From contig CAYRMW010000057.1 in assembly GCA_964425595.1 (NCBI GenBank), positions 1-14,460 of the forward strand: a DNA stretch of 14,460 nt, given 5' to 3'. Below are positions 13,271-14,460 of the stretch, in pieces. Under the pieces are notes generated by a model, which saw only the letters and a program-made list of their open reading frames with translations, was not told where the DNA came from and ran no database searches. The position numbers and the translations under genes were made by a program. Each line of letters opens with the position of its first letter. Positions within the stretch are counted from its first letter, which is position 1. This DNA comes from Caccovicinus sp964425595 (lineage in GTDB: Bacteria; Bacillota; Clostridia; Lachnospirales; Lachnospiraceae).

Positions 13271-14274
13271 TTTGCGAACTGCCGTACGGCTTCCTCTTTC
13301 GTGGCCCAGGAGGTGACGAATCGGACCGCCGTGTGGTTTTCGTCGATCTTCTGCTGATCCTGGAACTGATAGGATTCGCGCAGCCTGGCGATCAGATCAT
13401 TGGGCAGGATGGGGAACTGCTGATTGGTAGAAGACGCGGAAAAGAAGGAAAACCCGCAGTCTTCAAAGGTCTTCTTTAAGATGGCCGCCATCGCATTGGC
13501 ATGGGAAGCGCAGTCATAGAACAGGTTGTTCTGGAACAGCTCTTCAAACTGAATGCCAAGCAGGAAGCCCTTGGCCAGCATGGCGCCCTTCTGTTTGATC
13601 ATATAACGGAAATCCGGTTTAAGATCCGGGTGCGTGATCACCAGAGCCTCGCCGAACAGCGCGCCGTTCTTTGTGCCGCCGATATAGAATACGTCGGTAA
13701 GACGGGCAATATCCGCAAGAGTCAGGTCATTGACGGGGCTGGTGAGGGCAGCGCCAAGCCGCGCGCCGTCCAGGAAGAGGTAGAGTCCATTCTGGCGGCA
13801 GAAGCGGGAAAGCGCCTCCAGCTCCGACAGGGTATACTGGGTGCCGATCTCGGTCGTATTGGAGATGTATACCATTTTGGGCTGGACCATATGCTCATCC
13901 GTATGGCTGTCCAGCGTCTTCTTGATCAGCTCGGGCGTCAGCTTTCCGTCCGGCGCATACTGGGTCAGGACCTTGTGGCCGGTGGATTCTACTGCGCCGG
14001 TCTCATGGACGTGGATATGGCCGGTTTCCGCGGAAATGACAGCCTGATGGGGGCGCAGGGCGGCGCTGATGGTGAGCATATTCGTCTGTGTGCCGCCCAC
14101 CAGGATATGGATGTCCACATCTTCCCGCCGGATCTCTTTCCTGATCAGTTCTTTGGCATGGTCTGTATGGGTGTCCAGGCTGTAGCCGGTATGTTGGTCC
14201 AGGCCGGCCTCGATCATGGCCTTCATGATCTGCGGATGGGCGCCTTCACTGTAATCGTTATTGAAGCAGTACAT
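13243..14274 (-). CDS. Low-specificity L-threonine aldolase family protein (PLP-dependent)
   Basis: A 343-residue cytoplasmic PLP enzyme of the beta-eliminating lyase/threonine aldolase family, which splits L-threonine or allo-threonine into glycine and acetaldehyde. The start is ATG 14274 (MYCFNNDYSEGAHPQI, the usual family N-terminus), with AGGAG 11 nt upstream; a 14-codon in-frame extension to 14316 overlaps the promoter and is rejected. Key parts: GGTQTN (about 60-65) for the phosphate, AETGHIHVHETGAVE with the His that stacks on PLP, LDGARLGAA with Asp169 for the pyridine nitrogen, and FYIGGTKNGALFGEAL with Lys202 as the Schiff-base lysine. It is a single gene with its own promoter, converging on ctpA. 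The last residues (FRRLAGV) are encoded by a copy of a tandem repeat. A related beta-lyase activity cannot be excluded. Confidence 0.9.
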   Translation of the reverse strand: MYCFNNDYSEGAHPQIMKAMIEAGLDQHTGYSLDTHTDHAKELIRKEIRREDVDIHILVGGTQTNMLTISAALRPHQAVISAETGHIHVHETGAVESTGHKVLTQYAPDGKLTPELIKKTLDSHTDEHMVQPKMVYISNTTEIGTQYTLSELEALSRFCRQNGLYLFLDGARLGAALTSPVNDLTLADIARLTDVFYIGGTKNGALFGEALVITHPDLKPDFRYMIKQKGAMLAKGFLLGIQFEELFQNNLFYDCASHANAMAAILKKTFEDCGFSFFSASSTNQQFPILPNDLIARLRESYQFQDQQKIDENHTAVRFVTSWATKEEAVRQFAKDFRRLAGV

Positions 14275-14311
14275 GATGATCGAATCTCCTTTCGCTGTCG
14301 TGTCAAGGGAT

Positions 14312-14340
14312 ATCATAATATACTTTTTATGAGATGTCCA
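14312..14340 (-). promoter_or_regulatory. Sigma-A promoter of the aldolase gene
   Basis: On the minus strand TGGACA (14340-14335) and TATGAT (14317-14312) are 17 nt apart, each with 5 of 6 matches. The start is near 14305, giving a leader of about 31 nt. A second TTGACA (14306-14301) lies downstream of the start and has no usable -10. Confidence 0.75.
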
Positions 14341-14460
14341 GCGATAAAGTGACAGGGAGAGGCGCGATGGCGCCTGCGGTGAGGGGCGTCAACAGACGTC
14401 AGCTGCGCGGGAGTTTGACAGTTGAATAATAAAAAAATGCTTGCAGGCCGCATAAAACCT
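14341..14460. other. Right-edge intergenic DNA, no gene seen
   Basis: I see no supported coding region. There is a small hairpin at 14361-14365/14370-14374 (GGCGC, loop GATG), a CGTC-AACA-GACG mini-hairpin at 14387-14398, and a plus-strand TTGACA at 14415-14420 with no good -10 at normal spacing before the window ends. It may belong to the upstream region of a gene beyond the edge. Confidence 0.4.

Noticed and set aside
13501..14352. 283-residue plus-strand frame opposite the aldolase gene
   Set aside because: It is a shadow of the aldolase; the minus-strand protein has all PLP motifs, a promoter and a plausible ribosome site.
14415..14420. TTGACA near the right edge as a plus-strand promoter
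   Set aside because: No -10-like hexamer lies 16-18 nt downstream, and the window ends before any gene could confirm it.
1..14460. CRISPR array, prophage, toxin-antitoxin, defence island, tRNA or rRNA
   Set aside because: I looked for spaced direct repeats, integrase or phage motifs, small toxin pairs and tRNA-like cloverleafs and found none; the gene content is core housekeeping.

Overview
This window looks like core chromosome of a moderately GC-rich Clostridia member, most likely a Lachnospiraceae gut commensal. The evidence is the Shine-Dalgarno-rich gene starts, the set of Bacillota-type proteins (YitT, CvfB, MsmX/UgpC-type ATPase, CdaR/PucR regulator, choline-binding-type repeats, FtsEX with an M23 hydrolase and an S41 protease) and near-consensus sigma-A promoters. 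I place it by protein families and composition only; I cannot name a species.

Layout. (1) 1-2041: three tandem hairpins at the left edge, then a strong promoter and cyuA (cysteine desulfidase family). cyuA converges on a small secreted cell-wall-binding repeat protein, and the whole gap between the two stop codons is one giant palindrome. (2) 2043-2913: a GntR/FCD regulator on the minus strand. It has a GC-rich, foldable leader and a compact divergent promoter region with a 13-bp palindrome on the -35 box of the opposing gene. (3) 2914-5124: acyl-ACP thioesterase, cvfB and a SAM methyltransferase, overlapping or nearly so, closed by a small terminator. (4) 5185-6033: a YitT-family membrane protein. 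(5) 6262-7440: an MsmX/UgpC-type sugar-ABC ATPase with codon use suggesting high expression and its own strong terminator. (6) 7525-13153: a probable operon of CdaR-type regulator, ftsE, ftsX, an EnvC-like but catalytically intact M23 peptidase and a CtpA-like S41 protease, closed by a two-tier hairpin. (7) 13243-14340: a threonine-aldolase-family PLP enzyme on the minus strand with a clear promoter; a degenerate 24-bp tandem repeat runs from its last codons into the intergenic space.

How the genes fit together. The ftsE-ftsX-M23 set should form the division-linked complex in which cytoplasmic ATP hydrolysis gates an outside peptidoglycan hydrolase through the FtsX loop. The S41 protease, anchored on the same side, could trim or degrade wall enzymes. 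A sugar-sensor-like CdaR protein as first gene of that operon, directly after the shared sugar-import ATPase, suggests a link between carbon supply and wall cleavage; this is inference from gene order. The thioesterase operon joins lipid acyl release, an RNA-binding protein and a methyltransferase, probably under the adjacent GntR protein.

No phage, CRISPR, defence island or intact transposase is visible. The most unusual material is non-coding: palindromes, structured leaders and repeats. There is no gene-free stretch over 300 bases; the longest gaps (2670-2913 and 6034-6261) are described below.
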